DNA of 64,000 nt, from contig NZ_JABRWH010000001.1 of the NCBI RefSeq assembly GCF_013248975.1, forward strand, positions 1-64,000, read 5' to 3'. A program made the position numbers and the translations under genes. Numbering within the stretch: position 1 is the first letter of the stretch; each line of letters opens with the position of its first letter. Source of the DNA: Neobacillus endophyticus. GTDB lineage: Bacteria > Bacillota > Bacilli > Bacillales > Cytobacillaceae. Positions 47,820 to 59,271 of this stretch are shown one piece after another. The notes below the pieces were generated by a model that worked only from the letters and a program-made list of their open reading frames with translations, had not been told where the DNA came from and did no database searches.

Positions 47820-47954
47820 CTAAAAAATCGAACGTTTAATTGTTTTTTGCATTCTTTTCATATTGCGGGCTGACATTAAATTGCTTCTTTGGACTAAATT
47901 ATAAGCAGCCATCCCTGCACCAAAAGCAATCACTGACGTCGTCAATTTATTCAT
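47820..47954 (-). CDS. yrzQ: YrzQ family small protein (DUF3918)
   Basis: A 44-residue protein MNKLTTSVIAFGAGMAAYNLV..., with a short hydrophobic head and a basic tail (SARNMKRMQKTIKRSIF), matching the DUF3918/YrzQ pattern and place between yrrI and yrzR. GAGGTG lies upstream of the ATG at 47954. It is too short for common gene-calling cut-offs. Function unknown; a membrane-associated, basic peptide. Confidence 0.8.
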   Translation of the reverse strand: MNKLTTSVIAFGAGMAAYNLVQRSNLMSARNMKRMQKTIKRSIF

Positions 47955-48070
47955 ACATTTCACCTCTTCTGTATTGTCGGACTTCGAAGAAGAATTCGAC
48001 AGCTAAGCAATCGCATGAGTTTGATGGCGATCACTTTATTAAAGAAGAAAGTGGACTTTTATCCACACTT

Positions 48071-48262
48071 TTAAATGGTGTAACGACGCTCTTCCTCTTC
48101 AAACAAATCATCTAATGAACTAAGTGATCCGTCTTCCTCCACTTGGTGGGTATTGATCAGACCTTTGGAAACTGAAAGTTCAATAAAGCAGTTCCAGCAA
48201 TAATATTGGTTAATACCAATTTTGCCAATATCCTTGCTTTGACAATTAGGGCACTTAAACAC
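48071..48262 (-). CDS. yrzR: YrzR-like zinc-ribbon protein
   Basis: A 63-residue protein with a zinc ribbon (FKCPNCQSKDIGK...YYCWNCFIEL) and an acidic tail SLSSLDDLFEEEE. I take the GTG at 48262, 7 nt after GAGGTG, rather than the in-frame ATG five codons upstream, which overlaps that site. It lies just after yrrD and before yrzQ, the B. subtilis yrzR position; I am less sure of the name than of the fold. Function unknown. Confidence 0.75.
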   Translation of the reverse strand: MFKCPNCQSKDIGKIGINQYYCWNCFIELSVSKGLINTHQVEEDGSLSSLDDLFEEEERRYTI

Positions 48263-48273
48263 GAAAAGACACC

Positions 48274-48750
48274 TCACGTTTCTTTTACTTCAACGATAAT
48301 GGCATCTTTTCCAACCGTTAAGGGTTTCCCGGAATGGATTACTTGTTTTCCTTCCGTAATATCTGAAAAGAAACCATCCGTAATTTCGTACCCTATAATG
48401 GTGCCCACTTCCTCTTGGAAATATACATCTTTTAACAATCCAAGTGACTCACCGCTTTTGGAAAGCATCAGTTTTCCTTCAAGTGGATTCTGATGTGTAA
48501 AGGTATATTCCGGGCTCTCCTCCAGCTTTTCCAGATAATTTTTGTCTTCAATCATCAGGCCATCCCACCCAAAGGAAGTCACTTTTTTAATATTCAAATA
48601 GCGTGTTTGTTTGAAGAAAACGCCCGTTCTAACCAATAGACCTGTAACAATTCCGCTTTTTGACATGCACAGGTCACAAACTTCCCCCATTTTCATACCG
48701 CTTTTCGTTTCAAATACAGGTTGGCCTTTCACTAAAGAAAATGTTCGCAA
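48274..48750 (-). CDS. yrrD: PRC-barrel domain protein YrrD
   Basis: A 158-residue soluble protein with two PRC-barrel-like halves (about 1-75: LVKGQPVFETKSGMKMGEVCDL...; about 85-155: GKLMLSKSGESLGLLKDVYF...IIGYEITDGFFSDI). Such domains bind RNA or proteins; no function is known. The start is a TTG 11 nt after AAGGGG; a nearby ATG is out of frame. It lies between recD2 and yrzR. Confidence 0.85.
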   Translation of the reverse strand: MRTFSLVKGQPVFETKSGMKMGEVCDLCMSKSGIVTGLLVRTGVFFKQTRYLNIKKVTSFGWDGLMIEDKNYLEKLEESPEYTFTHQNPLEGKLMLSKSGESLGLLKDVYFQEEVGTIIGYEITDGFFSDITEGKQVIHSGKPLTVGKDAIIVEVKET

Positions 48751-48783
48751 AGAGCATCCACCCCTTCCGGAACATTTATAGTT

Positions 48784-51201
48784 TCAGTCATTTGGTAAAA
48801 AATCATAAGGTGTAACGTTTTCCATTCCGATCATCGGATTAACCAGCATTAATTCTTCTTCATAGGATAGACCGTTGTCAGTCATTTCCACTAAAGATTC
48901 CGAAATGTTGGTCTTTGGATAAATGGATTCCTGGAGTTTATCACATAATGTTGTCTTCCTTGAGAGTTCATCGGCTCTTTCCACTCCCATCCTTAAGGCA
49001 TCCTCTTCACCACATAAAATTAATGATTGTTTGCTTCTTGTAATGGCTGTATATATGAGATTCCTCCGCAGCATCCGATAATAGCTTCTGGTGACTGGAA
49101 AAAGAACGATTGGAAATTCACTTCCCTGTGATTTATGCACCGAGCAGCAGTACGCATGCGTGATCTGATTTAAATCCTGCCGCGAATATTCAACTTCATT
49201 TCCTTCATAGGAAATATAAATCTTATCTTCCTTTTCCGTATTTTCTTTTGCGTATATAATCGAAATAATTTCACCAATATCCCCGTTAAACACATTGTTT
49301 TCTGGCTGATTAACAAGCTGAAGCACTTTATCGCCAATTCGGTATTTTACCTCGCCAAAAGTAATTTCTTTTCTTTTTCCGTCAGGATTAGGATTAAAAA
49401 TTTCCTGAAGCAGAACATTCAGTCTGTCAATACCTGCCGGCCCTCTGTACATGGGTGCTAACACTTGAAAATCCTTGGCACTATAGCCTTTATTTTTTGC
49501 ATTTAATGCAATCTTTTCAACCACTTCCACTACTTGTGAGGTAGAGCACCTGATAAAGGATCGATCTGCTTGTTTTTTAGTAATATCAGCCGGGATTGTA
49601 CCATTTTTAATATCGTGTGCCAATTCGATAATAGAGGATCCTTCTGCCTGGCGGTATATATCTTTGAGGCGGACAGTTGGAATCCGTTCAGACCGCAGCA
49701 AATCCTTTAAGACCTGTCCAGGTCCTACAGAAGGAAGCTGGTCCTCATCGCCAACAAGAATAACTTGGATATTTTCAGGCAAAGCCTTAAATAATTGGTT
49801 GGCCAGCCATATATCAAGCATTGAGGATTCATCCACTATGATGATTTTTCCTTCTAACGTATTGGCTTCATCACGATCAAAACCCTCTGTACCATTTAAG
49901 CCAAGGAGCCGGTGAATCGTAACTGCGGGAAGACCGGTCGATTCACTCATCCGTTTTGCCGCGCGACCAGTTGGAGCTGCGAGTAAAATTGGGAAGGACT
50001 CATCTTTTTTATGATAGACTTTCGGATCTAAAGAGCAGCCATGCAGTTCGGCATATAATTCAACAATTCCTTTAATAACCGTTGTTTTTCCGGTCCCTGG
50101 GCCCCCAGTTAGAATCAGCATCGGTGACATTAAGGCGGTTTGAATCGCTTCCCTTTGTGTCGGGGCGTATTGAACTCCAAGCCGCTCTTCAAGTCCCCCT
50201 AACGCCAGTAAAAACTCCGACTCCGGGAATTGCTCCTGATACTCCTTTTGCTCCAAAATGCGTTGAATACTTGTTACCAATCCTTTTTCAGCAAAAAATA
50301 AAGACGGCAAATATACACGCTGTTCCTCACCGATTACCTTTCCCTCTTCCTCGAGCTTAATCAGTTCATTCGATATATCCAAAAAGTTAATTTCATCTCG
50401 TTTATTTTCCTCAAGCAGTGCCTTTACCTGCTCAAGCAAATCCTTAGCATGCAAATATACATGGCCAGTTTGCATGCAATCATTTTCCAATGTATATAGA
50501 CAGGCTGCTTTGATTCGATCCGGATGATTTCCGGATATCCCCAACTGATAACCCAGTTCATCAGCCCGGCCAAACCCAATCCCTTCAATATCTTCAACAA
50601 GCTGATACGGGTTCTTTTGAATGGTATTCAAAGTTTCTTCTTTGTAAACCTGATAAATTCGCATCGACAGCTGTGGGCCGAAGCCATATTGATTTAAAGC
50701 GATCATCACCTGTTCCAGGCCCTGGTGCTCCATCAATGTGTCATATAGTAATTTCGCCTTATCGGGAAGGAGCTTCGGAACTGAATCAAGTAATGACGGT
50801 TGATTCAAAATTTTTGAAATTGCATTTTCACCTAACGTTTCTACGATACTTTCTGCTGTCTTCTTGCCAATTCCTTTGAACATTTCACCAGATAAATAAG
50901 CAATAATCCCTTGTTTTGTTTGCGGCATGTCCTTACGGAAATGATTAACCTGAAACTGTGTGCCAAACTTTGGATGTTCCGTAAATTGCCCGTAAAATAT
51001 GTAAGTTTCCTGCTCATGAATCCGGGGAAAATATCCGGTGATGACCGCTTCTTTGTCTTGATATTGATCATTTGTTTCATCTACACGAAGCCTTAGTACC
51101 GTATAAAGATTCTGTTCATTGTGAAAAATAGTCACTATTGGTCTGCCCTTAACAAACTTTCCCTGTTCGGCGAATAAATCGATGGATTCCTGTTTTTCCA
51201 A
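48784..51201 (-). CDS. recD2: ATP-dependent DNA helicase RecD2
   Basis: RecD2 is a 5'-3' SF1B helicase found without RecBC, involved in repair and fork progress. The 805-residue protein has the long N-terminal RecD2 region with tandem helix-hairpin-helix motifs (KGIGKKTAESIVETLG, IEGIGFGRADELGYQLG), Walker A GGPGTGKTTVIKG, motif II DESSMLD, GDEDQLPSVGPGQVL, and motif VI VHKSQGSEFP...YTAITRSKQSLILCG. The start is a TTG behind AAAGGAGGGA. It follows yrrB, as in B. subtilis (YrrC). Confidence 0.96.
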   Translation of the reverse strand: MEKQESIDLFAEQGKFVKGRPIVTIFHNEQNLYTVLRLRVDETNDQYQDKEAVITGYFPRIHEQETYIFYGQFTEHPKFGTQFQVNHFRKDMPQTKQGIIAYLSGEMFKGIGKKTAESIVETLGENAISKILNQPSLLDSVPKLLPDKAKLLYDTLMEHQGLEQVMIALNQYGFGPQLSMRIYQVYKEETLNTIQKNPYQLVEDIEGIGFGRADELGYQLGISGNHPDRIKAACLYTLENDCMQTGHVYLHAKDLLEQVKALLEENKRDEINFLDISNELIKLEEEGKVIGEEQRVYLPSLFFAEKGLVTSIQRILEQKEYQEQFPESEFLLALGGLEERLGVQYAPTQREAIQTALMSPMLILTGGPGTGKTTVIKGIVELYAELHGCSLDPKVYHKKDESFPILLAAPTGRAAKRMSESTGLPAVTIHRLLGLNGTEGFDRDEANTLEGKIIIVDESSMLDIWLANQLFKALPENIQVILVGDEDQLPSVGPGQVLKDLLRSERIPTVRLKDIYRQAEGSSIIELAHDIKNGTIPADITKKQADRSFIRCSTSQVVEVVEKIALNAKNKGYSAKDFQVLAPMYRGPAGIDRLNVLLQEIFNPNPDGKRKEITFGEVKYRIGDKVLQLVNQPENNVFNGDIGEIISIIYAKENTEKEDKIYISYEGNEVEYSRQDLNQITHAYCCSVHKSQGSEFPIVLFPVTRSYYRMLRRNLIYTAITRSKQSLILCGEEDALRMGVERADELSRKTTLCDKLQESIYPKTNISESLVEMTDNGLSYEEELMLVNPMIGMENVTPYDFLPND

Positions 51202-51235
51202 TCAGCTCCCTCCTTTCTTACTTAACTAACAACCA

Positions 51236-51892
51236 TTATTCTTCAATGACCTCAATATGTTTCATTGCATTCCTTGTATATTCATGATCAGGTTGAATTT
51301 CCAATGCTTTTTCAAACATTTCAATTGCTTTTTCTCCATTGTCTTGAAGGGCATAGGCCATCCCTAAATTATAATAAGCATCTGCATGGTTAGGTTCAAT
51401 CTCCACACATTTTTCAAATTGTGTCTTAGCATCTTCCACCATTTTAAGCTGAGCAAGGCACAGCCCGTATTGATAGATAGCTTCTGCATCAGAAGGATTC
51501 AGTTCAACACATCGCTGTAAATATGGAAGAGCCTTTGTGCTTTGTTCCAAGATCATTAAGGTCGTTCCGAGCATAAAATAATTATCTGTAGTATCAAGCC
51601 CTTTTTTTATAGCGAGTTCAAAACATTTCTTTGCTTCCTCGTAGCGTTCTTGACTGTAATAAAGAGTGCCTGCACCATAATAAGCTGTTGCAGCGTTTTC
51701 ATCTAGGGTGATAGCCTTGTTATAGAAAGCCAATGCTTTGTCGTCAGAACCTGCTAAAGCCAAAACATTGCCAAAATTGATATAGGCAACCGGGTCATCA
51801 GGATTTTCATTAATTGCGTCGTGAAATGCCTCTGCAGCTAAATCCAACTTTCCTTCCTTCATAAATTCAATTCCGCTTTGATTTTTATCCAT
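51236..51892 (-). CDS. yrrB: Tetratricopeptide repeat protein YrrB
   Basis: A 218-residue protein made almost wholly of six TPR units (for example EAFHDAINENPDDPVAYINFGNVLA, AITLDENAATAYYGAGTLYY, CVELNPSDAEAIYQYGLCLA, CVEIEPNHADAYYNLGMAYA), a protein-protein interaction scaffold. It has no signal peptide. The partner is unknown; the constant linkage to mnmA and recD2 is the only clue. GGAG precedes the ATG. Confidence 0.92.
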   Translation of the reverse strand: MDKNQSGIEFMKEGKLDLAAEAFHDAINENPDDPVAYINFGNVLALAGSDDKALAFYNKAITLDENAATAYYGAGTLYYSQERYEEAKKCFELAIKKGLDTTDNYFMLGTTLMILEQSTKALPYLQRCVELNPSDAEAIYQYGLCLAQLKMVEDAKTQFEKCVEIEPNHADAYYNLGMAYALQDNGEKAIEMFEKALEIQPDHEYTRNAMKHIEVIEE

Positions 51893-51935
51893 TTAAATCA
51901 ACTCCATTCTAAATTGAAGTATAACATATTTAAGA

Positions 51936-51966
51936 TAAAACCCTGATTCCTCTTTAGGAATCAGGG
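51936..51966 (-). terminator. mnmA terminator
   Basis: CCCTGATTCC and GGAATCAGGG arms (10 bp) then TTTTATCTT on the minus strand, following the mnmA stop. Confidence 0.88.
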
Positions 51967-51973
51967 CCTATTT

Positions 51974-54269
<2,296 letters not shown>

Positions 54270-54308
54270 TGTGACACCTCAAATTGAAATAATTCTTTAT
54301 TTTAACCA

Positions 54309-54728
54309 TTAGATATAAAACATATAACCTTCCGGCTCACTATCTTCACTATGACTTGCTAAATCTTCCAATGATGTATTGTCCAAAACATCTTTTATTG
54401 CGTCACGTATGCGAATCCATAGCTCCCTCTTTGCTGGCTCTTCATTCTCAATCCCTTCAACAGGAGTGATCGGGCCTTCAAGGACACGAATGACATCACC
54501 GGCTGAAATTTTTGATGGAACGTCTGATAATATATATCCACCATATGCTCCTCTAATACTTTTTACTAATCCTGCATTTCTTAGCGGAGAAATTAACTGC
54601 TCTAAATAATGCTCTGATAAATCATTAGCATGTGCAATCGCTTTAAGTGAGGTAGGGCCCTCGCCATAATTTTTTGCCAACTCAATCATGATGGTAAGGC
54701 CATAACGCCCTTTCGTCGAAATTTTCAT
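54309..54728 (-). CDS. cymR: Cysteine metabolism repressor CymR (Rrf2 family)
   Basis: CymR, with CysK as signalling partner, represses cysteine-supply genes such as mccAB in B. subtilis. The 139-residue protein begins MKISTKGRYGLTIMIELAKNYGEGP and has the Rrf2 winged helix (LSEHYLEQLISPLRNAGLVKSIRGAYGGYIL). It lacks the three cysteines of IscR-type Rrf2 proteins, as expected for CymR. I take the ATG at 54728 (GAGGTG 9 nt upstream), giving the family length. It precedes iscS-mnmA and is divergent from rarA; its likely targets yrrT-mccB lie 20 kb away in this window. Confidence 0.95.
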   Translation of the reverse strand: MKISTKGRYGLTIMIELAKNYGEGPTSLKAIAHANDLSEHYLEQLISPLRNAGLVKSIRGAYGGYILSDVPSKISAGDVIRVLEGPITPVEGIENEEPAKRELWIRIRDAIKDVLDNTSLEDLASHSEDSEPEGYMFYI

Positions 54729-54888
54729 ATATAAAAGCACCTCTATTCGTTATACTTTATTTTTTAATAACAGAAATTCATAGTAAATAGATAAGCATTA
54801 GAAATTATATCATATTCTACTTTAATATGCTTTTTGATAAGAAAATGGTATTGTAAAGCTATAATGATATTTCTTTGGAGAGATGTAT

Positions 54889-56157
54889 ATGCAGCAAAAA
54901 CCCTTAGCCTACCGAATGCGTCCGCGCTCAATTGAAGAGGTTTTCGGCCAGCAGCACCTTGTCGGTGAAGGGAAAATTATTGCGAGAATGGTCAAAGCCA
55001 AACAGCTGGCATCAATGATTCTCTACGGCCCTCCGGGCATCGGAAAAACCTCCATCGCCAGTGCCATTGCCGGAAGTACAAAATATGCCTTTCGAACTTT
55101 AAATGCCGTTACCAATAATAAAAAAGATATGGAAATCGTTGCTGCGGAAGCAAAAATGTCCGGGAAAGTGATCCTTCTTCTGGATGAGGTCCATCGCCTG
55201 GATAAAGCCAAACAAGATTTCCTATTACCTTACCTCGAAAACGGTATGATTGTGCTTATTGGGGCAACAACAAGCAATCCCTATCATGCGATCAATCCAG
55301 CCATCCGCAGCCGCTGTCAAATCTTCGAACTTAAACCTTTGTCCTCTGAGGATGTCATACAGGCACTGAATTTGGCGCTTGATGATGAGGAACGCGGCTT
55401 AGGCAAGTTAAAAGTTGAAATTTCCCACGATGCTTTACTTCATTTTGCCCGAGGGTCTGGCGGAGATGTAAGAAGCTCACTTAATGCATTAGAATTGGCT
55501 GTTATGTCAACAGATCCAGATGAACAAGGGATCGTTCATATCGATGTCGCCATCGCCGAGGAATGTCTGCAAAAGAAAAGTATCCCTGCGGATAAGGATG
55601 GTGATGCCCATTATGATGTGGTATCTGCCTTTCAAAAGTCAATTCGTGGCAGTGATGTGAATGCAGCGTTACACTATCTTGGACGACTAATTGAAGCTGG
55701 CGACTTGCCAAGTATCAGCCGCCGGCTAATTGTCATCGCCTATGAAGATATCGGATTGGCAAACCCACAGGCGGGACCTCGGACATTAGCTGCCATTGAA
55801 ACAGCTGAGCGCCTTGGGTTTCCTGAAGGACGTATTCCCCTGGCAAATACTGTGATCGAATTGTGCTTGTCGCCAAAATCAAATTCAGCCATTTTAGCCA
55901 TCGATGCTGCCATGGAAGATATCCAAAAAGGTATCATTGGAGAGGTACCGGATCACCTTAAAGACGCCCACTACAAAGGTGCAAAAGAACTAGGCAGAGG
56001 CATCGGCTACCTCTACCCCCACAACTACGAAAACGGCTGGGTTCCGCAACAATACTTACCAGACAAACTCAAACACAAACAATACTACCAGCCAAAGAAA
56101 ACAGGAAAATTCGAACAAGCCATGGCTGCTGTCTACGAAAAAATAACAAGAAAATGA
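54889..56157 (+). CDS. rarA: Replication-associated recombination protein A (RarA/MgsA)
   Basis: RarA is a tetrameric AAA+ ATPase acting at stalled forks. The 422-residue protein begins MQQKPLAYRMRPRSIEEVFGQQHLVGEG, with Walker A GPPGIGKTS, Walker B LLLDEVHRLD, sensor ATTSNPYHAINPAIRSR, and the MgsA C-terminal domain (ALHYLGRLIEAGDLPSISRRL). The ATG at 54889 is preferred over one two codons upstream because GGAGAG is 6 nt before it. A TATAAT at 54860-54865 is a likely -10. It is divergent from cymR and followed by a palindromic repeat. Confidence 0.96.
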   Translation: MQQKPLAYRMRPRSIEEVFGQQHLVGEGKIIARMVKAKQLASMILYGPPGIGKTSIASAIAGSTKYAFRTLNAVTNNKKDMEIVAAEAKMSGKVILLLDEVHRLDKAKQDFLLPYLENGMIVLIGATTSNPYHAINPAIRSRCQIFELKPLSSEDVIQALNLALDDEERGLGKLKVEISHDALLHFARGSGGDVRSSLNALELAVMSTDPDEQGIVHIDVAIAEECLQKKSIPADKDGDAHYDVVSAFQKSIRGSDVNAALHYLGRLIEAGDLPSISRRLIVIAYEDIGLANPQAGPRTLAAIETAERLGFPEGRIPLANTVIELCLSPKSNSAILAIDAAMEDIQKGIIGEVPDHLKDAHYKGAKELGRGIGYLYPHNYENGWVPQQYLPDKLKHKQYYQPKKTGKFEQAMAAVYEKITRK

Positions 56158-56159
56158 TG

Positions 56160-56206
56160 AAGGTGTCAGGCACCATGTGAAAACTTCACATGGTGCCTGA
56201 CACCTT
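56160..56206. repeat. Palindromic repeat copy 2 (GGTGTCAGGCACC type)
   Basis: A perfect 22-bp inverted repeat with a 3-nt loop, 3 bp after the rarA stop and followed by TTTTCT. It is nearly identical to 30495-30543. It could terminate both rarA and the convergent permease gene. Confidence 0.88.
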
Positions 56207-56211
56207 TTCTA

Positions 56212-57162
56212 TTAGGACGCAACATCCCGTTTATTGAATACAAAGAAGGAAAGGAAATGGAATATTATAAAGTAGATGATGAGCATAATGATGGAAAAGG
56301 TCATAGTCATCCCATCTACTAGGGGTGTTCCTTCGATGTATTGCATTAAGTCCGTGTTGGCAAAAAGAATGAATTTCGCCCAGGAGAATTTTAATGCCAA
56401 TAATGCTGTAAATTGATCACCGGTAAATAATAGGAAGAGCGATAAGCCAATTGCTAGGGAACTGTTTCGGAAGACAGTAGAAATCATAAATGCCATTGTT
56501 ACGAGCATCATCATTTTAATAGAATTAAGCCCATAATAAATAAGTAAATGGATCACTATATTTTGCTCTGTCACCTTGCCGTTATAATAATTCAAGTACG
56601 GAACTGATTGATTCGGCATTCCAAAAAGTACAGCACCCAACGCCGCTGAAAAAGCAAACAGAATCGCAAGCATAAATAAAGCAAACAAGATAACCGTAAA
56701 ATATTTGGAAAGTAAGATCTTTGTGCGGTTAATCGGCCTGATCAGTAGCAACTTTATGGTTCCCCAATTAAATTCGCTGGCTACGATCCCCGCAGCGACA
56801 ATAATCGTAAATAATCCTGTTAAAATAATCAAATCTGATGCATCCTTCACAAATGACCAAACATGATATTTCGTTTCTTTTGGTGGCAGATTATGCTGAA
56901 TGCGATAGTTATTAATCACAATTTCCTTCTTGTAATATTGCTTTTCCACCTTGGAACGACTCTGTTCCATCTGTTTTTTTAATGCATCATTTTCTTCCTT
57001 TAACGTTTGCACCCAATTTTTATCAGCAGCTCCGGGGCCCTTTTCCTGATATTTAGAAACTATACCAACCAATAATGTACTAAGAATCAGGATGGTAATC
57101 ATCACATATGTTCCTGGACGCCGAAAAATCTTCATCCACTCATTTTTAATTAGATTAACCAT
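56212..57162 (-). CDS. ABC-2 type transporter permease
   Basis: A 316-residue membrane protein with a first helix near 20-35 (YVMITILILSTLLVGIV), a polar extracytoplasmic part (about 40-110), and five further helices (LIILTGLFTIIVAAGIVASEF to the end IIMLIIYFIIFHFLSFFVF). This is the ABC-2 export permease pattern. It overlaps its ATPase gene by 8 bp. The cargo is unknown. It has no equivalent in the yrvN-yrvM interval of B. subtilis that I recall, so it is probably a lineage-specific insertion. Confidence 0.87.
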   Translation of the reverse strand: MVNLIKNEWMKIFRRPGTYVMITILILSTLLVGIVSKYQEKGPGAADKNWVQTLKEENDALKKQMEQSRSKVEKQYYKKEIVINNYRIQHNLPPKETKYHVWSFVKDASDLIILTGLFTIIVAAGIVASEFNWGTIKLLLIRPINRTKILLSKYFTVILFALFMLAILFAFSAALGAVLFGMPNQSVPYLNYYNGKVTEQNIVIHLLIYYGLNSIKMMMLVTMAFMISTVFRNSSLAIGLSLFLLFTGDQFTALLALKFSWAKFILFANTDLMQYIEGTPLVDGMTMTFSIIMLIIYFIIFHFLSFFVFNKRDVAS

Positions 57163-58081
57163 GGTTTGCTTCCCCCTTTTCTCGTGTTACTTCCAAGAAG
57201 CGGTCTTCTAATGTTTTTGCCGTTTCTTTTATAGTAAATATCTGTATCTCTTCTTGAACCAGCAATTTCACTAGTTTTGGAATGTCGTCTTTTGGAAGAT
57301 CGACTTTCATTCCGTTTAGGGAGTAACTGGCATGTGTATTTGGAAAAAATGATTTTACAATTGATAAAGCTTTTTCACTTGGAGCCACTTCCAGTTCAAA
57401 AGCAGTCTCATTTCCATGCACAAATTCTTTCATCTCTTGAACATCAATCAGTTGGCCATTTTGAATAATCCCAATCCGATCGCACATCATTTCCATTTCA
57501 GATAGAAGATGGCTGGAAACAATCACGGCCATATTTTTTTCCCTAGCCAGTCTGCGGACATAATCACGGATTTCTCTAATTCCTGCGGGATCTAAGCCAT
57601 TTGTAGGCTCATCAAGAATCAATACTTTTGGGTCATGTAGCAGGCATTGTGCGAGACCAAGCCTTTGTCTCATCCCAAGGGAATAGGTTTTCACTTTATC
57701 ATGGATCCGATTGGTTAATCCAACAAGTTCTACCACTTCGGCAATTTTTTCTTTCGTAATGCCTTTTGCCATTCTGGCATAGTGGATAAGATTTTGATAT
57801 CCTGATAAAAATTTATACATTTCCGGATTCTCAACGATGGCGCCAACATTTCTGACTGCATCTTCAAATTCTGATTTAATGCTGGCGCCATTGATGCTGA
57901 TATCTCCTGAGGTAATTCCCATTAACCCGACAATCATTCGGATTGTCGTCGTTTTTCCGGCTCCATTCGGTCCCAGAAAACCAAATACCTCGCCTTTATT
58001 TACTTGAAAGCTGATATTATCTATAATCTTCCTGCCTTTGATTATTTTGGTGACCTTTTTTAATTCTACGATCGCTTCCAT
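57155..58081 (-). CDS. ABC transporter ATP-binding protein (BcrA/CcmA type)
   Basis: A 308-residue ATPase with Walker A GPNGAGKTT, the signature YSLGMRQRLGLA, Walker B VLILDEPTNGLDP and the switch histidine in VIVSSHLLSEME, followed by a C-terminal extension typical of drug or peptide exporters (bacitracin-resistance BcrA class). It pairs with the overlapping permease. No sensor or regulator gene is adjacent, so inducer and substrate cannot be guessed. Confidence 0.9.
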   Translation of the reverse strand: MEAIVELKKVTKIIKGRKIIDNISFQVNKGEVFGFLGPNGAGKTTTIRMIVGLMGITSGDISINGASIKSEFEDAVRNVGAIVENPEMYKFLSGYQNLIHYARMAKGITKEKIAEVVELVGLTNRIHDKVKTYSLGMRQRLGLAQCLLHDPKVLILDEPTNGLDPAGIREIRDYVRRLAREKNMAVIVSSHLLSEMEMMCDRIGIIQNGQLIDVQEMKEFVHGNETAFELEVAPSEKALSIVKSFFPNTHASYSLNGMKVDLPKDDIPKLVKLLVQEEIQIFTIKETAKTLEDRFLEVTREKGEANHG

Positions 58082-58272
58082 AGTACTCCCCCCTTTTTCT
58101 GATTCACGATTAAGTTTACCTTATTGTGGAAAAATTTTTTAGCTTTTTTACAAAATTTATTATAGCAATCGTCACACTTTACTTAAATCAGTTTCAAGAA
58201 GGTTAATTTCTAAGGCTTGGGACTGAAAAAACGTTTTTTCTTATCGCAATCTAAAACCCATTCTTGCGGAAA

Positions 58273-58306
58273 CAAAAAAATAACCCTGAACTTTACTAAA
58301 GTTCAG
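58273..58306 (-). terminator. tcdA terminator
   Basis: CTGAACTTTA and TAAAGTTCAG arms followed by GGTTATTTTTTT on the minus strand, 14 bp after the tcdA stop. Confidence 0.85.
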
Positions 58307-58319
58307 AGTCAACGATTAC

Positions 58320-59087
58320 CTATTTTTCATCTCTCACACGGCTAATTTTAATATCTTTCAATAATTCCTGAACGACATAGCTTGCCATTATCAAACCGCA
58401 AGCTGATGGCACGAATGCATTAGATGATGGCGGCATTTTCGCCTTGCGAATGGCGGCTTGGTCATTCCCAACCACTTGGCGGACATCCTCACGAATTACA
58501 ATTGGGCTCTCATCTGAAAAGACAACTGTGATCCCTTTCCTGATGCCTTCTTTACGAAGTTTTGTTCTTATTACCTTCGCAATCGGGTCCGTATGCGTCT
58601 TAGAAATATCAGCAATTTGAAAACGGGTTGGATCCATTTTATTGGCAGCACCCATGCTGGAGATCATTGGGATATTTCGCTTTAAACATTCTTTCATTAA
58701 ATGGATTTTATACATGATGGTATCAGAGGCATCAACGAAAAAATCAATATTGTAGCTGAATATTTCTTCATATGTTTCTTCTGTATAAAACATTTTAAGA
58801 GCAATGACTTCGCAATCAGGATTAATATCTTTAATCCGTTCTTGCATGATATCAACCTTAGGACGGCCAATTGTCGAAAGCAAAGCAATAAGCTGACGGT
58901 TCACATTGGTAATATCAACATCGTCCTTATCAATCAATATTAAACGTCCCACGCCGGAACGGGCTAAAGCCTCGGCTGCGAAAGAGCCAACACCGCCAAT
59001 TCCTAATACAGCAACTGTAGTGTTTTTCATAATATCGAGGCCTTCTTTACCTATTGCAAGCTCATTACGAGAAAATTGATGCAGCAT
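58320..59087 (-). CDS. tcdA: tRNA threonylcarbamoyladenosine dehydratase TcdA
   Basis: TcdA cyclises t6A37 to ct6A in ANN-decoding tRNAs, using ATP. The 255-residue E1-like protein has the nucleotide loop VLGIGGVGSFAAEALARSG, LIDKDDVDITNVNRQ, FVDASDTIMYKIHLM and the C-terminal NAFVPSACGLIMASYV with the conserved cysteine. GGAGG precedes the ATG. It corresponds to YrvM, between rarA and the 6S RNA/aspS, and is read in the same direction as both. Confidence 0.94.
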   Translation of the reverse strand: MLHQFSRNELAIGKEGLDIMKNTTVAVLGIGGVGSFAAEALARSGVGRLILIDKDDVDITNVNRQLIALLSTIGRPKVDIMQERIKDINPDCEVIALKMFYTEETYEEIFSYNIDFFVDASDTIMYKIHLMKECLKRNIPMISSMGAANKMDPTRFQIADISKTHTDPIAKVIRTKLRKEGIRKGITVVFSDESPIVIREDVRQVVGNDQAAIRKAKMPPSSNAFVPSACGLIMASYVVQELLKDIKISRVRDEK

Positions 59088-59227
59088 GATGTTCCTCCAC
59101 TATTCTCATATTCAAATAACACTATACTTTATCTTTTCACCTTAAAAAATATATCATACTTTTTCTCAATTACAAGTATCTTGATAGGAATTTCACTATA
59201 AATCGCCTGATCAAAAACCTAAAACGG

Positions 59228-59251
59228 CAAAAACCTCCTGATGTCAGGAGG
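59228..59251 (-). terminator. Terminator downstream of 6S RNA
   Basis: CCTCCTG-ACAT-CAGGAGG then TTTTTG on the minus strand, 20 bp past the end of the 6S RNA closing stem. It should stop the 6S transcript before tcdA. Confidence 0.85.
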
Positions 59252-59271
59252 TAATGATTGTAGTAATAAAA

